Positions 45,443-55,487 of a stretch of DNA of 64,000 nucleotides are shown here, piece by piece. The stretch spans positions 29,370 through 93,369 of the forward strand of contig JAIYCG010000033.1 in the NCBI GenBank assembly GCA_027488115.1, in the 5' to 3' direction. The stretch's first letter is position 1. Each line of letters opens with the position of its first letter. Made by a program: the position numbers and the translations under genes. The DNA is from Comamonadaceae bacterium. GTDB lineage: Bacteria > Pseudomonadota > Gammaproteobacteria > Burkholderiales > Burkholderiaceae_C. The notes beneath the pieces were generated by a model. That model did not search any database and was not told the origin of the DNA. It saw nothing but the letters and a program-made list of their open reading frames with translations.

Positions 45443-46684
45443 ATGCAAACCCAACTCGCACCTGAGTTTCAAAACACCCTGATCGGCCAAGAGGCTGAGT
45501 CAATTTTGCGCCAGTGCGTGCACTGTGGCTTTTGCACGGCCACATGCCCCACCTACCAATTGATGGGCGATGAACTTGATGGGCCGCGTGGCCGTATTTA
45601 TCTCATGAAGCAAGTGTTTGAAGGGGCCGAGCCCACACGCAAAACACAATTGCATTTAGACCGATGCCTGACCTGCCGCAATTGCGAAAGCACCTGCCCC
45701 AGTGGCGTTGAGTATGGCCACTTGATTGACTTGGGCCGCAAAGTGGTCGATGCCAAAGTGCAAAGACCTTTCAAGGAGCGTGCCATGCGCTGGGTCCTCA
45801 AAGAAGGACTGACCTCCGCCCTTTTTGCACCTGCCATGAAGTTGGGGCAAAGCGTTCGAGGCCTTCTGCCTGCTGCATTGAAAGCCAAAGTGCCTGTGCC
45901 ACAAGATGCTGGCGCATGGCCTCAAGCAACGCACGCCCGTAAAGTCTTGATGTTGGCCGGTTGCGTGCAGCCGGCCATGATGCCCAACATCAACACAGCC
46001 ACAGCACGCGTGCTCAACGCCTGCGGCATACAGGTAATCGTGCCACCCGCTGCAGGGTGCTGTGGTGCCGTCAAGTTTCACTTGAACGATCAAGTGGGCG
46101 GCTTAGACCATATGCGCCAAAATATTGATGCATGGTGGCCTTGGGTTGAACAAGGCGTAGAAGCCATTGTGATGAATGTCTCTGGCTGCGGTGTCACGGT
46201 CAAAGAGTATGGCCATCTGTTGCAACATGACGCCCAATATGCCCAGAAGGCCAAGCGTATTTCCGAACTGACGCGCGATTTGAGTGAGTTGTTGCCCATG
46301 TGCATGCCAGTGCTTCAGCAAAAGTTGAAGCCGGAGATGGTGGCCCAAGCAGGTGTCTTGGCCTATCACCCGCCTTGTACTTTGCAGCATGGCCAACAGC
46401 TCAAGGGCGGTGTGGAATCGCAACTGGGCCTGCTTGGATTTAAGCTTCGTGTGGCCGATGTTGAATCTCATTTGTGCTGCGGCTCAGCAGGTACCTACTC
46501 TGTGCTGCAAGCCGAAACGGCGTATGCCTTGCGGGATCGCAAACTAAGCCATTTGAAAGACCTGCAAGCCACCACCATTTTGAGTGCCAACATTGGCTGC
46601 ATCACCCATTTGCAAAGTGGCGCCGATGTACCAGTCCGGCATTGGGTGGAGTTGGTTGACGAGGTGCTTTTAAAAAGCCACTGA
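45443..46684 (+). CDS. glcF: Glycolate oxidase iron-sulfur subunit GlcF
   Basis: Electron-transfer subunit of glycolate dehydrogenase; 413 residues. Two [4Fe-4S] motifs are present, CVHCGFCTATCPTYQ (near 22) and CLTCRNCESTCPSGVEYG (near 72). Two CCG domains follow: AGCVQPAMMPNINTATARVL with PAAGCCGAVKFHLN, and YHPPCTLQHGQ with HLCCGSAG, that hold a further cluster. Last gene of the SMP30-glcE-glcF run. No clear terminator is visible in the 70 bases to gpx. Confidence 0.93.
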   Translation: MQTQLAPEFQNTLIGQEAESILRQCVHCGFCTATCPTYQLMGDELDGPRGRIYLMKQVFEGAEPTRKTQLHLDRCLTCRNCESTCPSGVEYGHLIDLGRKVVDAKVQRPFKERAMRWVLKEGLTSALFAPAMKLGQSVRGLLPAALKAKVPVPQDAGAWPQATHARKVLMLAGCVQPAMMPNINTATARVLNACGIQVIVPPAAGCCGAVKFHLNDQVGGLDHMRQNIDAWWPWVEQGVEAIVMNVSGCGVTVKEYGHLLQHDAQYAQKAKRISELTRDLSELLPMCMPVLQQKLKPEMVAQAGVLAYHPPCTLQHGQQLKGGVESQLGLLGFKLRVADVESHLCCGSAGTYSVLQAETAYALRDRKLSHLKDLQATTILSANIGCITHLQSGADVPVRHWVELVDEVLLKSH

Positions 46685-46754
46685 ACCATTCAAAGCGAAT
46701 GAACTCGCATCTGGCAAACCGTAAGAGCATGCCAACTTAAATCATTGCTGCAAC

Positions 46755-47240
46755 TTAAGCGGCTAGCGCAGCTTCAATGTCTTGCGCCATTTTTTCAGGC
46801 TTGTCCATGGAGGCATAGCGTTTGATCACGCGGCCATCGCGGCCCACTAAAAACTTGGTGAAGTTCCATTTGATGGCCTTGCTGCCCAACAAGCCTGGCG
46901 CTTCTGCGCACAACCATTGGTAAAGTGGATGCGCTTCGGTGCCATTCACATGGACCTTCTGCATCATCGTGAAACTCACGCCGTAATTGACTTGGCAAAA
47001 ATCGGCAATGGCATCGTTGCTGCCAGGGTCTTGACCGCCAAATTGATTGCAAGGGAAACCCAAAACAGCCAAGCCTTGATCTTTGTAGGTTTGGTGAATT
47101 TTTTCTAGCCCCCCAAACTGAGGTGTGAAACCGCAAGCGCTGGCTGTGTTCACAATCAACATGACCTTACCTTGCAATTGGCTCAGCGCCAAGCTTTGAC
47201 CGTTCATTTGAACGGCCTCAAAATCGTAAATCGTATTCAT
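46755..47240 (-). CDS. Glutathione peroxidase family thiol peroxidase
   Basis: A 161-residue peroxidase reducing hydrogen or lipid peroxides. The peroxidatic Cys36 is in [28 protein letters not shown] (near 60-73) and [13 protein letters not shown] (near 124) hold the Gln and Trp/Asn of the tetrad. As in most bacterial members the active residue is Cys, not selenocysteine, and the second Cys (FPCNQ) suggests thioredoxin as reductant. It lies 36 bases after lplT on the minus strand, so the two may form an operon. Confidence 0.93.
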   Translation of the reverse strand: MNTIYDFEAVQMNGQSLALSQLQGKVMLIVNTASACGFTPQFGGLEKIHQTYKDQGLAVLGFPCNQFGGQDPGSNDAIADFCQVNYGVSFTMMQKVHVNGTEAHPLYQWLCAEAPGLLGSKAIKWNFTKFLVGRDGRVIKRYASMDKPEKMAQDIEAALAA

Positions 47241-47276
47241 GGGAAGTACCTTCAGGGAGATTCAATCAAATGGCGA

Positions 47277-48560
47277 TTAACCATGTGAGTGGTCATTTTT
47301 AGCCACATCAATCAATTGCTTCAACTCTTCACTGTGATCTCGCTGATTGCGCTCATGCCAACGTTTGATGAGCCACATGAAGCCAGCCACCAACAAGCCA
47401 AACGCGGTGATGGCACCAAAGGCAGACATCCCCATGCCCGTTGAAAAACTGTACAAGCCGCCCAACAGCAAAATACAGGCTTGTTCATTGAAGTTTTGAA
47501 CTGCAATGGATCTGCCAGCGCCCATCAGGTTGTGACCGCGGTGCTGCAACAAGGCATTCATGGGAACCACCAAAAAACCGCCCAGTGCGCCCAGCATAAT
47601 TAAGAAAGGTGCAGCTACCCACACGTTGTCAATGAAGTTCATGGCGACCACCAGCAAACCCATGCCAATGCCCAAGGGCATGACCAGTGTTGCTTGGTGC
47701 AATTTCATTCGCACGGAGGCCACCACCGCACCGACGGCGGTACCAATGGCGACGACACCGACCAGGCTAGATGCTTGGGTGGTGGTGTAGCCTAAAGCAA
47801 CAGCGCTCCAGGCCAAGACGATGTAACGCAAGTTGCCCGATACGCCCCAAAACAAGGTAGTGGTTGCCAACGAAATTTGGCCCAAGCGGTCTTTCCAAAG
47901 GCGTGTGTTGCAATCCCAAAAATCGGGCAACAGGGCGCCTAAATTGGCGGGCAGCGGACGCATGGCGACGCCCGTGTCGGGGATCCGGGTGTTGAACCAA
48001 GCGGCCAACGCATAAAAGACAATCAACAACAAAATGGCAGCCTCGGGCGGAGTGTCGATACCTGTTTCGATGAACGGCAAGTCAAAGCTCAATAAGTACT
48101 CAGCGACATGGGGGCCGACCAACTGCCCGCCAATCAAAACGCCCAAGATGATGGAGGCAATCGTCAAACCTTCAATCCAACCATTGGCCTTGACCAGTTG
48201 TGAGGCGGGTAGCAATTCGGTCAAGATGCCATATTTGGCGGGCGAATAGGCCGCAGCGCCTAATCCCACAATAGCGTAAGACAGCAAGGGATGCGTGCCA
48301 AAGAGCATCATCAAACAGCCGACCACCTTGATGGCATTGCTGATGAACATGACTTGGCCCTTCGGTCTGGAGTCTGCAAAAGCGCCCACAAAAGGCGCTA
48401 GGACCACATAAAAAAGGGCGAACATGGGCACCAAAGCAGCACGTTGCCATTCTGCGCCGCCACTGGTTCGAATGAGTTCAACAGCCGCGACAAAAAGCGC
48501 GTTATCGGCCAGTGAACTGAAAAACTGGGCCGCCATGATGGTGTAAAAACCGCGCTTCAT
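47277..48560 (-). CDS. lplT: Lysophospholipid transporter LplT-like MFS protein
   Basis: A 427-residue major facilitator of the LplT type, which flips lysophospholipids inward for re-acylation. GFYTIMAAQFFSSLADNALFVAAVELI at the N terminus and GLGAAAYSPAKYGILTELLP near residue 100 are the signatures. No acyltransferase (Aas) is fused or adjacent in this window, so lipid specificity is by family only. Start MKRGFYTIM (48560); the open frame extends 23 codons further upstream without support. Divergent from alr. Confidence 0.85.
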   Translation of the reverse strand: MKRGFYTIMAAQFFSSLADNALFVAAVELIRTSGGAEWQRAALVPMFALFYVVLAPFVGAFADSRPKGQVMFISNAIKVVGCLMMLFGTHPLLSYAIVGLGAAAYSPAKYGILTELLPASQLVKANGWIEGLTIASIILGVLIGGQLVGPHVAEYLLSFDLPFIETGIDTPPEAAILLLIVFYALAAWFNTRIPDTGVAMRPLPANLGALLPDFWDCNTRLWKDRLGQISLATTTLFWGVSGNLRYIVLAWSAVALGYTTTQASSLVGVVAIGTAVGAVVASVRMKLHQATLVMPLGIGMGLLVVAMNFIDNVWVAAPFLIMLGALGGFLVVPMNALLQHRGHNLMGAGRSIAVQNFNEQACILLLGGLYSFSTGMGMSAFGAITAFGLLVAGFMWLIKRWHERNQRDHSEELKQLIDVAKNDHSHG

Positions 48561-48733
48561 GAAATCATGCAGTGAATCGATAAGGCATTGGGCCGAAGTC
48601 GAAAATGTGAAAATTGAAAAAAGCAACACCTGAATGTCAAGCGTTGTCCTAAGTTTCGGTTATATCACGCCCTGAAGTGACACAATCGAGTCTCCTTGCT
48701 TTGCGGCAGCTCTTTGTTTTTGAACGATCCGAC

Positions 48734-49849
48734 ATGCCTAGACCGATTCAGGCCACCATTGATCCCCAAGCCTTGCGCCATAACTTGACGCAATTCAAAG
48801 CAGCGGCCCCCGATGCCTTGGTTTGGGCGGTGGTCAAAGCCAATGCATATGGCCATGGCATTGAAAATATTTTTGATGGCTTGCGTGCTGCAGACGGCGT
48901 GGCACTGCTAGATTTGTCAGAAGCCGAGCGGGTTCGGCAATTGGGTTGGCGCGGGCCGATCCTGTTGCTAGAAGGTGTCTTTGAAACCCGTGATCTCGAG
49001 TGGTGCTCACGCCTCAACCTGTGGCATGTGGTGCACTGTGAAGCCCAAATTGACATGTTGGCCGTTCACAAAACACATTCGGGGCATCGTGTATTCCTTA
49101 AAATGAATACGGGTATGAACCGCTTGGGTTTTGCGCCGCATGCATTTCGTGCCGCTTGGACGCGCCTCAATGCATTGCCTCAAGTGGATGAAATTTCGCT
49201 CATGTCGCACTTCAGTGATGCGGACACTGACAAAGGCATTGTCGCAGCCATGGCCCTTTTTCAAGAACACACCCAAGACTTATCGGGCGAACGCAGTTTG
49301 TGCAACAGTGCCGCAGCCTTGCGTCATGCCAAAGGTATGAATGTCCGTTCAGATTGGGTGCGACCCGGCATTGCCTTGTACGGCAGCTCGCCCGATCATC
49401 CCACCCATACGGCAGTTCAATGGGGTTTGAAACCCGTCATGAGTTTGAATTCAGCCATCATTGGGGTGCAACATTTGCAAGCCGGTGACACGGTGGGCTA
49501 TGGGTCTACATTTGTGGCCGATCGGCCGATGCGCATTGGCGTGGTGGCCTGTGGCTACGCAGATGGCTACCCACGTCACGCATCAACTGGAACACCTGTG
49601 TGTGTGGACGGCGTTCGAACCCGTACTGTGGGCCGTGTGAGCATGGACATGCTCACCGTTGACATCACAGACTTGCCACTTGCCGACAGAGGCAGCGAAG
49701 TCACTTTGTGGGGCTTGCCTCAGAAAACCAGCAGCTCAAAGGGCGGAGTCTCGATTGATGAGGTGGCCAGTGCTGCAGGTACTGTGGGCTATGAGTTGAT
49801 GTGTGCCCTTGCGCCGCGCGTGCCAGTGACAGTGTTGGAAACGCCTTGA
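48734..49849 (+). CDS. alr: Alanine racemase
   Basis: A PLP enzyme making D-alanine for peptidoglycan; 371 residues. The PLP lysine is in [12 protein letters not shown] (near 35), the catalytic Tyr of the second domain in [10 protein letters not shown] (near 255), and [12 protein letters not shown] near 302 closes the site. ATG 48734 chosen because homologues begin [10 protein letters not shown]. Its stop overlaps the TTG start of the EamA gene (TTGA), so the two are coupled. Confidence 0.95.
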   Translation: MPRPIQATIDPQALRHNLTQFKAAAPDALVWAVVKANAYGHGIENIFDGLRAADGVALLDLSEAERVRQLGWRGPILLLEGVFETRDLEWCSRLNLWHVVHCEAQIDMLAVHKTHSGHRVFLKMNTGMNRLGFAPHAFRAAWTRLNALPQVDEISLMSHFSDADTDKGIVAAMALFQEHTQDLSGERSLCNSAAALRHAKGMNVRSDWVRPGIALYGSSPDHPTHTAVQWGLKPVMSLNSAIIGVQHLQAGDTVGYGSTFVADRPMRIGVVACGYADGYPRHASTGTPVCVDGVRTRTVGRVSMDMLTVDITDLPLADRGSEVTLWGLPQKTSSSKGGVSIDEVASAAGTVGYELMCALAPRVPVTVLETP

Positions 49850-50754
49850 ATTCCAGCAAGCAAAACACATGGGCCTTGGCGGCCGCCTTGATTTTGATTC
49901 TCATTTGGGGTGCCAACTTCAGCGTTCAAAAGTATTTGCTCGACACGCTGTCTCCAGGAGGTTTTTTGTTGGGGCGGTACCTGATCATGCCGACCTGCGC
50001 ATTGATCATGATGCGAATCACACTCGGCCAGTTCTTTCCGCCCATGGCGCGGAAAGACATTGTTGAACTGGCCAGCTTAGGCTTTGTAGGACACAGCTTG
50101 CACGTGGGCATTGTTTGTTATGGCATTCATTTGTCGACGCCATTTTCAAGCTCTGTCATCCTTGCGTGTGGGCCCATTTTTACCTTGCTGATCTTGCGCT
50201 GGAAGGGCCATGAAAAACTGCAGCGCTATCAAGTGGTGGGCGTCACCGTTGCCTTCACAGGTGTGTTGTTGTTTCTTTCAGAAAAAATCATGAAAGGTGA
50301 CTTGCGTGCAACAGGCGGCGATTTGGTGTTGTTTGTGGCAGCGATTTTGTTCTCTTACTACACCGTTCAAGCCAAGCCATTGCTTGAAAAGCATGGCAGC
50401 ATATTGACCATGGGCTATGCCACTTTATTGGGGGGTTTGCCCGTCATGCTCTTGTCAATCCCGGCAGGTCTTGAGGCGCCTTGGGCCAGTTTGGGTGTCA
50501 ATGGATGGGCCGCCATGGCCTGGTCAATTTTGATTTCTGCGTTTGGCGGATGGTTTGTTTGGGGCTGGATCAACCAAGTTCGAGGCGTGGCCAGAACTGC
50601 GCCTCTCATGTACCTCATGCCACCCGTCGCGGGCTTGTTCGCTTGGGCCATCACGGGTGAGCAATACACCGCTAGCAAATTGGTAGGTGCAGCCATTGCC
50701 TTATTGGGCGTGGCTTATGCACAATTTGCACCTCAGCGCAAAAATCCATCGTAA
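49846..50754 (+). CDS. EamA/DMT family transporter
   Basis: A 302-residue exporter-type membrane protein with ten predicted helices in two EamA repeats; [24 protein letters not shown] is the conserved first helix, and [17 protein letters not shown] ends repeat one. Substrate unknown, commonly metabolites or amino acids. The start TTG (49846) overlaps the alr stop and has GGAAAC nine bases upstream; no in-frame ATG precedes the first helix. Convergent with the TSUP gene, overlapping by 22 bases. Confidence 0.82.
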   Translation: MNSSKQNTWALAAALILILIWGANFSVQKYLLDTLSPGGFLLGRYLIMPTCALIMMRITLGQFFPPMARKDIVELASLGFVGHSLHVGIVCYGIHLSTPFSSSVILACGPIFTLLILRWKGHEKLQRYQVVGVTVAFTGVLLFLSEKIMKGDLRATGGDLVLFVAAILFSYYTVQAKPLLEKHGSILTMGYATLLGGLPVMLLSIPAGLEAPWASLGVNGWAAMAWSILISAFGGWFVWGWINQVRGVARTAPLMYLMPPVAGLFAWAITGEQYTASKLVGAAIALLGVAYAQFAPQRKNPS

Positions 50755-51491
50755 GCAGTTTTCAAAATCAGGGCGCCAACCACTGCCAAGAAGGCATAGC
50801 GCACAAAACCAGAGCCGTGCTTCAGCGCCATTCGGGTTCCAATAAGGCTTCCTATGACATTCGCCAAGGCCATGGGGACGGCTAAGTGCCACCACACATG
50901 GCCCTGCAAAGTGAACAGCACCAAGGCTGAAAAGTTGGTCGCAGTGTTCATCAGCTTGGACGTGGCCGAAGCGTTCAAAAAGTCATACCCTAACAAACGG
51001 ACATAAGCAAAAACAAAAAAGCTGCCTGTGCCGGGGCCAAAAAACCCATCGTAAAAACCAATCAACAAGCCGATGGAAGCGGCTGCAATAGCCTCTTTTT
51101 TGCCATGAAATTTGGGCTCATGAAGTTGCCCCATGTTTTTCTTGGCAACTGTGTAAATGAGCAAACCCACAAGTAAAAAAGGCAAGGCCTTGCGCAAAAA
51201 GCTGGGGTCTACTTGTGTCACCGTCCATGCGCCGCAGAGCGAACCCAAAAGACCTGCCGCTGCTGCAGGAATCAAAGCCGCCCAACGCAACTCCACTTTT
51301 TTGCTGAACTGGTAGGTGGCAAAGGCGGTGCCCCAAATGGCAGCACTTTTGTTGGTGCCCACCAAGGTGGCTGGCGGCGCTGTCGGAAAGGTGGCAAACA
51401 GGGCGGGAATCAAAATCAGGCCACCCCCCCCTACGATGGAATCGACCATGCCTGCAAACAAAGAGGCTAGGGAGACGAGTAAGATTTCCAT
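50733..51491 (-). CDS. TSUP (TauE/SafE) family sulfite/anion permease
   Basis: A 252-residue membrane protein with about eight helices. LLVSLASLFAGMVDSIVGGGGLILIPAL at the N terminus and GFYDGFFGPGTGSFFVFAYV (near 145) are the two half-repeat signatures of the family. Members export sulfite, sulfoacetate or similar organosulfonates; the substrate here is unknown. The start ATG 51491 has no ribosome site: a hairpin ending in eight Us runs straight into the codon. The 3' end overlaps the EamA gene by 22 bases. Confidence 0.83.
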   Translation of the reverse strand: MEILLVSLASLFAGMVDSIVGGGGLILIPALFATFPTAPPATLVGTNKSAAIWGTAFATYQFSKKVELRWAALIPAAAAGLLGSLCGAWTVTQVDPSFLRKALPFLLVGLLIYTVAKKNMGQLHEPKFHGKKEAIAAASIGLLIGFYDGFFGPGTGSFFVFAYVRLLGYDFLNASATSKLMNTATNFSALVLFTLQGHVWWHLAVPMALANVIGSLIGTRMALKHGSGFVRYAFLAVVGALILKTAYDGFLR

Positions 51492-51520
51492 CAAAAAAAA
51501 GCGCCGCTTTCGCGACGCTT
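51492..51520 (-). terminator. Hairpin with U run directly before the TSUP start codon
   Basis: On the minus strand a 9-bp stem with one mismatch (51520-51512 with 51507-51499, TTTC/GAAA loop) is followed by eight Ts ending one base before ATG 51491. It could end the mmsA-GMC transcript or act as an attenuator of TSUP. Confidence 0.65.
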
Positions 51521-51649
51521 GTAAAAAGTCACATCTCGTTTTGGATGCTCATGTTCGATTAGTTTGGGTGTCTCCTCAGCCCTCAGAACGAACCCAAACA
51601 GCAGTTCATCGAGTGAGTGAAATGTACAAGGCTGCATCAGACATTGCCA

Positions 51650-53389
51650 TCAGGGATTTCCCGTGGCAAACCTCTGTGCATCTTTGGCCATCCAATGTGC
51701 CGCTTTTTCGGCAATCATGAGTGTCGGACTGTTGGTATTGCCGCTGGTAATGTTGGGCATCACGCCCGCATCAACCACCCGCAAGCCTCGAATGCCACGA
51801 ACTTGTAACGCGCTGTTGACCACAGCCATCGGGTCGTCCTCTTTGCCCATGCGCGTGGTGCCAACTGGGTGAAAAATGGTGCTGGCAATGTCGCCAGCCA
51901 GCTTGGCCAATTCGTCATCCGATTGGTATTGAATGCCTGGCTTGAACTCTTCTGGCTCAAACGATGCCATGGCCGGTTGCGACATGATTCTGCGCGTGAC
52001 ACGCAGACTGTCTGCCGCCACTTTTCTGTCTTCTTCGGTGCTTAAATAGTTGGGCGCGATGGCAGGCGGCACATTGAAATCAGGACTCTTTAAAGTCACG
52101 CTGCCTCGGCTGCTGGGGTTCAAGTTGCAGACACTGGCCGTGATGGCGGGGAAGGTGTGCAAAGGTTCACCAAATGCATCCAAGCTCAGGGGTTGCACAT
52201 GGTATTGAATATTGGCCCATTCACGCGTTGGATCGCTTTTGGTGAAGGCGCCCAATTGGCTGGGCGCCATGCTCATCGGCCCCGACCTCGACATGGCATA
52301 TTCCAAACCAATTTTGGCCTTCCCCCACCAACTGTTGGCCAAGGTGTTGAGTGTTTTGGCGTTCTTCACTTTGTAAACAGTGCGAATTTGCAAGTGGTCT
52401 TGCAAATTGGCGCCAACGCCTGGCAAGTCGTGGGTCACTTCCACGCCTGCTTGCTTCAGACTGTTTGCAGCCCCGATGCCAGAGAGTTGCAAAACTTGAG
52501 CAGAGCCAATGCTCCCTGCGCTCAGTGCCACTTCGCGCGTGGCTGTGGCGGTGACCAATTGATGTCCGTCCCATACTTTCACACCCGTACACCGTTTGCC
52601 ACCGTCTGCATCGGTTTCAATGATCAGACTGGCAACCTGTGCTTGTGTCCAAAGCTCAAAGTTGGGCCGGCCATAACAGGTGGGTCTTAAAAATGCTTGC
52701 GCTGTGTTCCATCGCCAGCCACTTTTTTGATTGACTTCAAAGTATCCCACGCCCTCGTTGTTGCCCTGATTGAAGTCGCTTGAAGCGGGCACGCCAGCTT
52801 GCTGCGCGGCTTGTGCAAAGGCATCCAAGACACCCCAGCTTAAGCGCTGTTTTTCGACGCGCCACTCGCCGCCAGATTGGCGCCCTTTTAGAATTTTGAA
52901 ATAGTTCGCCGAAGCGGTATCGTGATGCGCTTGAGGGTTTAACAATGCCGGCGCAAAGCCTTTCGCCCCGTGTGTCTCTGTGGCGCCTTGGTGGTGGTCT
53001 TCGTGCAGTTGAAAGTAAGGCAGGCATTGATCCCAGCGCCATTGAGCGTCGCCTGTGATGTGGGCCCATTGGTCGTAGTCGCGCGACTGGCCGCGCATGT
53101 AAATCATGCCGTTGATGCTGCTGCAACCCCCCAGCACTTTGCCACGGGGATAGCGCAAAGTCCGGCCGTTCAAGCCGGCTGCCGCTTCAGTTTGGTACAG
53201 CCAATCGGTGCGGGGATTGCCGATGCAATACAAATACCCAACAGGGATGTGAATCCAGTGGTAATCATCGCGCTTGCCAGCTTCAATGAGCAACACCCGC
53301 TTGCTGGCATCGGCCGACAAGCGATTGGCCAAAAGACATCCTGCTGTGCCAGCGCCGATGATGATGTAGTCAAAAGTGCTGTCGTTCAT
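51650..53389 (-). CDS. GMC family oxidoreductase (choline dehydrogenase-like)
   Basis: A 579-residue FAD enzyme that oxidises alcohols. The Rossmann motif is in YIIIGAGTAGCLLANRLS at the N terminus; PRGKVLGGCSSINGMIYMRG near 80 is signature 1, ALSAGSIGSAQVLQLSGIG near 290 is signature 2, and the active-site His is in STIFHPVGTTRMG near 517, with the second catalytic residue (Asn) in SGNTNSPTLMIAEKA. Substrate unknown; BetA-like enzymes act on choline, AlkJ-like on alcohols. It is 27 bases after mmsA on the same strand. Confidence 0.9.
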   Translation of the reverse strand: MNDSTFDYIIIGAGTAGCLLANRLSADASKRVLLIEAGKRDDYHWIHIPVGYLYCIGNPRTDWLYQTEAAAGLNGRTLRYPRGKVLGGCSSINGMIYMRGQSRDYDQWAHITGDAQWRWDQCLPYFQLHEDHHQGATETHGAKGFAPALLNPQAHHDTASANYFKILKGRQSGGEWRVEKQRLSWGVLDAFAQAAQQAGVPASSDFNQGNNEGVGYFEVNQKSGWRWNTAQAFLRPTCYGRPNFELWTQAQVASLIIETDADGGKRCTGVKVWDGHQLVTATATREVALSAGSIGSAQVLQLSGIGAANSLKQAGVEVTHDLPGVGANLQDHLQIRTVYKVKNAKTLNTLANSWWGKAKIGLEYAMSRSGPMSMAPSQLGAFTKSDPTREWANIQYHVQPLSLDAFGEPLHTFPAITASVCNLNPSSRGSVTLKSPDFNVPPAIAPNYLSTEEDRKVAADSLRVTRRIMSQPAMASFEPEEFKPGIQYQSDDELAKLAGDIASTIFHPVGTTRMGKEDDPMAVVNSALQVRGIRGLRVVDAGVMPNITSGNTNSPTLMIAEKAAHWMAKDAQRFATGNP

Positions 53390-53416
53390 GGCGCTCTGAA
53401 ATGAGAAAAACCAGGA

Positions 53417-54928
53417 TTACTTGGAAGTGGGCATGACAAACTCTGCACCCTTGCCAATGCTCTCTGGCCAGCGCTGCATGATCGATTTTTGCTTGGTATA
53501 AAAGCGCACGCCCTCTTCGCCATAGGCGTGCATGTCACCAAACAAACTTCGCTTCCAGCCGCCAAAACCATGCCAGGCCATGGGCACAGGAATGGGTACA
53601 TTGATGCCAACCATGCCCACTTGAATGCGTCGAGAAAACTCTCGCGCTACATTGCCATCGCGTGTGAAGCAACTCACGCCATTGCCAAACTCGTGGTCGT
53701 TGATGATTTGAACGGCTTCGCCAAAATCTTTCACACGCACGCACGACAAGACAGGGCCAAAAATCTCTTCTTTGTAAATCTTCATGTCGGTCTTGACATG
53801 GTCGAACAAGGTGCCGCCTAACCAGAAACCGTTGGCGCAACCTTCGCCCGCATTGGCGCCATCAAACTGACGACCATCCACCAACAACTGAGCACCTTCA
53901 GCCACGCCTGCGTCGATGAAACCGGTAATGCGTTGTTTGGCAGCTGCCGTGACAATAGGCCCCATCTCTGCGGCCAAGTTGGTACCGTTCAACACTTTAA
54001 GTGCACGGGTTTTTTCAAGCAACAGGGGCATGAGGCGTTCTGCTACATCGCCCACCAAAACAGCCACGCTGATGGCCATGCAGCGTTCACCTGCAGAGCC
54101 ATACGCGGCGCCCATGAGCGCATCGACGGCTTGGTCAATGTCGGCGTCAGGCATGACAACCATGTGGTTCTTGGCACCGCCCAAAGCTTGTACGCGTTTG
54201 CCATGGCGTGCGCCGTTTTCATAAAGGCTGTTGGCAATGGGCGTGGAGCCGACAAAGCTCACGGCTTTGACATCCGGATGGGCCACCAAGGCGTCGACCG
54301 CTTCCTTGTCACCTTGCACCACGTTGAACACACCCGCCGGCAGGCCAGCTTGCTGAAGCAGCTCGGCCATGAACAAGCTGGGGCTAGGGTCCAATGGGCT
54401 TGGCTTTAAAACAAAGGTGTTGCCACAGGCTATGGCCACGGGGAACATCCACATGGGCACCATGACAGGAAAATTAAAAGGCGTGACGCCTGCCACAACA
54501 CCCAGCGGCTGGCGCAAAGTCCAGTTGTCGATGCCGGTCGAGACTTGGTCTGTAAAGTCCCCTTTGAGCAATTGCGGAATGCCGCATGCAAATTCCACAA
54601 TGTCGATGCCGCGTGTGACCTCGCCTTGCGCATCCGTGAACACCTTGCCGTGTTCGGCCGTGATCATGTGGGCCAAAGTGTCTTTGTGCAGATTGAGCAA
54701 CTCGAGAAACTTGAACATCACGCGTGCACGGCGCAGGGGCGGTGTGTCAGCCCATGCTGGAAAAGCGGCTTGTGCAGAGGCCACGGCCTGATCGACATCT
54801 TGTGTGTTGGCCAAACTCACGTGGCCTGTGACTGCACCCGTGGCTGGGTTAAAAACGTCTTGTGCACGGGCAGAGGAGCCCGAGACTTTGTGTCCTGAAA
54901 TGTAATGAGCAATGGTGGTGACAGTCAT
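53417..54928 (-). CDS. mmsA: CoA-acylating methylmalonate-semialdehyde dehydrogenase
   Basis: Oxidises (methyl)malonate semialdehyde to propionyl- or acetyl-CoA with NAD and CoA, as in valine, myo-inositol or beta-alanine catabolism. 503 residues, aldehyde dehydrogenase fold. [33 protein letters not shown] (from about 150) binds [17 protein letters not shown] follows near 228, and the catalytic Cys is in [18 protein letters not shown] near 285. The ERCMA form is MmsA-type rather than ordinary aldehyde dehydrogenase. Start has AGGA upstream. First gene of mmsA-GMC. Confidence 0.93.
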   Translation of the reverse strand: MTVTTIAHYISGHKVSGSSARAQDVFNPATGAVTGHVSLANTQDVDQAVASAQAAFPAWADTPPLRRARVMFKFLELLNLHKDTLAHMITAEHGKVFTDAQGEVTRGIDIVEFACGIPQLLKGDFTDQVSTGIDNWTLRQPLGVVAGVTPFNFPVMVPMWMFPVAIACGNTFVLKPSPLDPSPSLFMAELLQQAGLPAGVFNVVQGDKEAVDALVAHPDVKAVSFVGSTPIANSLYENGARHGKRVQALGGAKNHMVVMPDADIDQAVDALMGAAYGSAGERCMAISVAVLVGDVAERLMPLLLEKTRALKVLNGTNLAAEMGPIVTAAAKQRITGFIDAGVAEGAQLLVDGRQFDGANAGEGCANGFWLGGTLFDHVKTDMKIYKEEIFGPVLSCVRVKDFGEAVQIINDHEFGNGVSCFTRDGNVAREFSRRIQVGMVGINVPIPVPMAWHGFGGWKRSLFGDMHAYGEEGVRFYTKQKSIMQRWPESIGKGAEFVMPTSK

Positions 54929-54950
54929 GGGGAGTCCTAAGGCCTAAAAA

Positions 54951-54974
54951 CAGTGAGCAGTGAGCAGTAAGCAG
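54951..54974. repeat. Short tandem heptamer repeat
   Basis: Three tandem copies of CAGTGAG (the third reads CAGTAAG) followed by CAG, in the 61-base gap between mmsA and the MaoC-like gene. It could vary in copy number by slippage, but it lies outside coding sequence. Confidence 0.7.
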
Positions 54975-54989
54975 CAAAGAGTGTGAATG

Positions 54990-55487
54990 TTAATCGGTCT
55001 TGGCCGATTCGGTGGCAGGGTGGCGGCGCCTGAACATGCCCCAACCCTCCATGTGGAGAACGCAATCGCCATGTTGGTTGTGCATTTCCCATTGGGTTCG
55101 CACCAAACCCACGTCGGGTTTGGAGCGCATGGGCCTAGATTCCAAAATGGTGTGTTTCAAGCGCAAGGTGTCATTGGGCAAGACCGGTTTTTTCCACTGC
55201 ACGTTTTCAAGTCCGGGCGACCCTAGACTGGCGGCCTCGTGCAAAAAGTTGGTCACCATCAAGCGCATCGCCATGGCGCAGGTGTGCCAGCCGCTGGCGC
55301 ACAAACTCCCAAAAACAGAAGCCTTGGCGGCCTCGTCGTTCAAGTGAAAGGGCTGAGGGTCAAATTGGGTGGCAAATGCAATGATCTCCTCGCGGCTGGC
55401 TGTGATGGTGCCTAAATCGCGCTCGCTGCCCGGTTGCATGTCCTCCCAGTAATAGCGAAAGCTGCTTGCGCCCTCTGTTGACATCAT
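54990..55487 (-). CDS. MaoC-like hot-dog fold dehydratase
   Basis: A 165-residue (R)-specific enoyl-CoA hydratase-like protein. The ITASREEIIAFATQFDPQPFHLND stretch (near 28-51) is the hydratase 2 motif (Asp then His); SGWHTCAMAMRLMV near 66 forms the helix. Acts on short or branched acyl-CoA thioesters. Its ATG overlaps the SDR stop (ATGATGA) with GGAGG upstream, so SDR and MaoC are co-translated and could be consecutive steps (dehydrogenation/dehydration of a 3-hydroxyacyl chain). Confidence 0.83.
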   Translation of the reverse strand: MMSTEGASSFRYYWEDMQPGSERDLGTITASREEIIAFATQFDPQPFHLNDEAAKASVFGSLCASGWHTCAMAMRLMVTNFLHEAASLGSPGLENVQWKKPVLPNDTLRLKHTILESRPMRSKPDVGLVRTQWEMHNQHGDCVLHMEGWGMFRRRHPATESAKTD

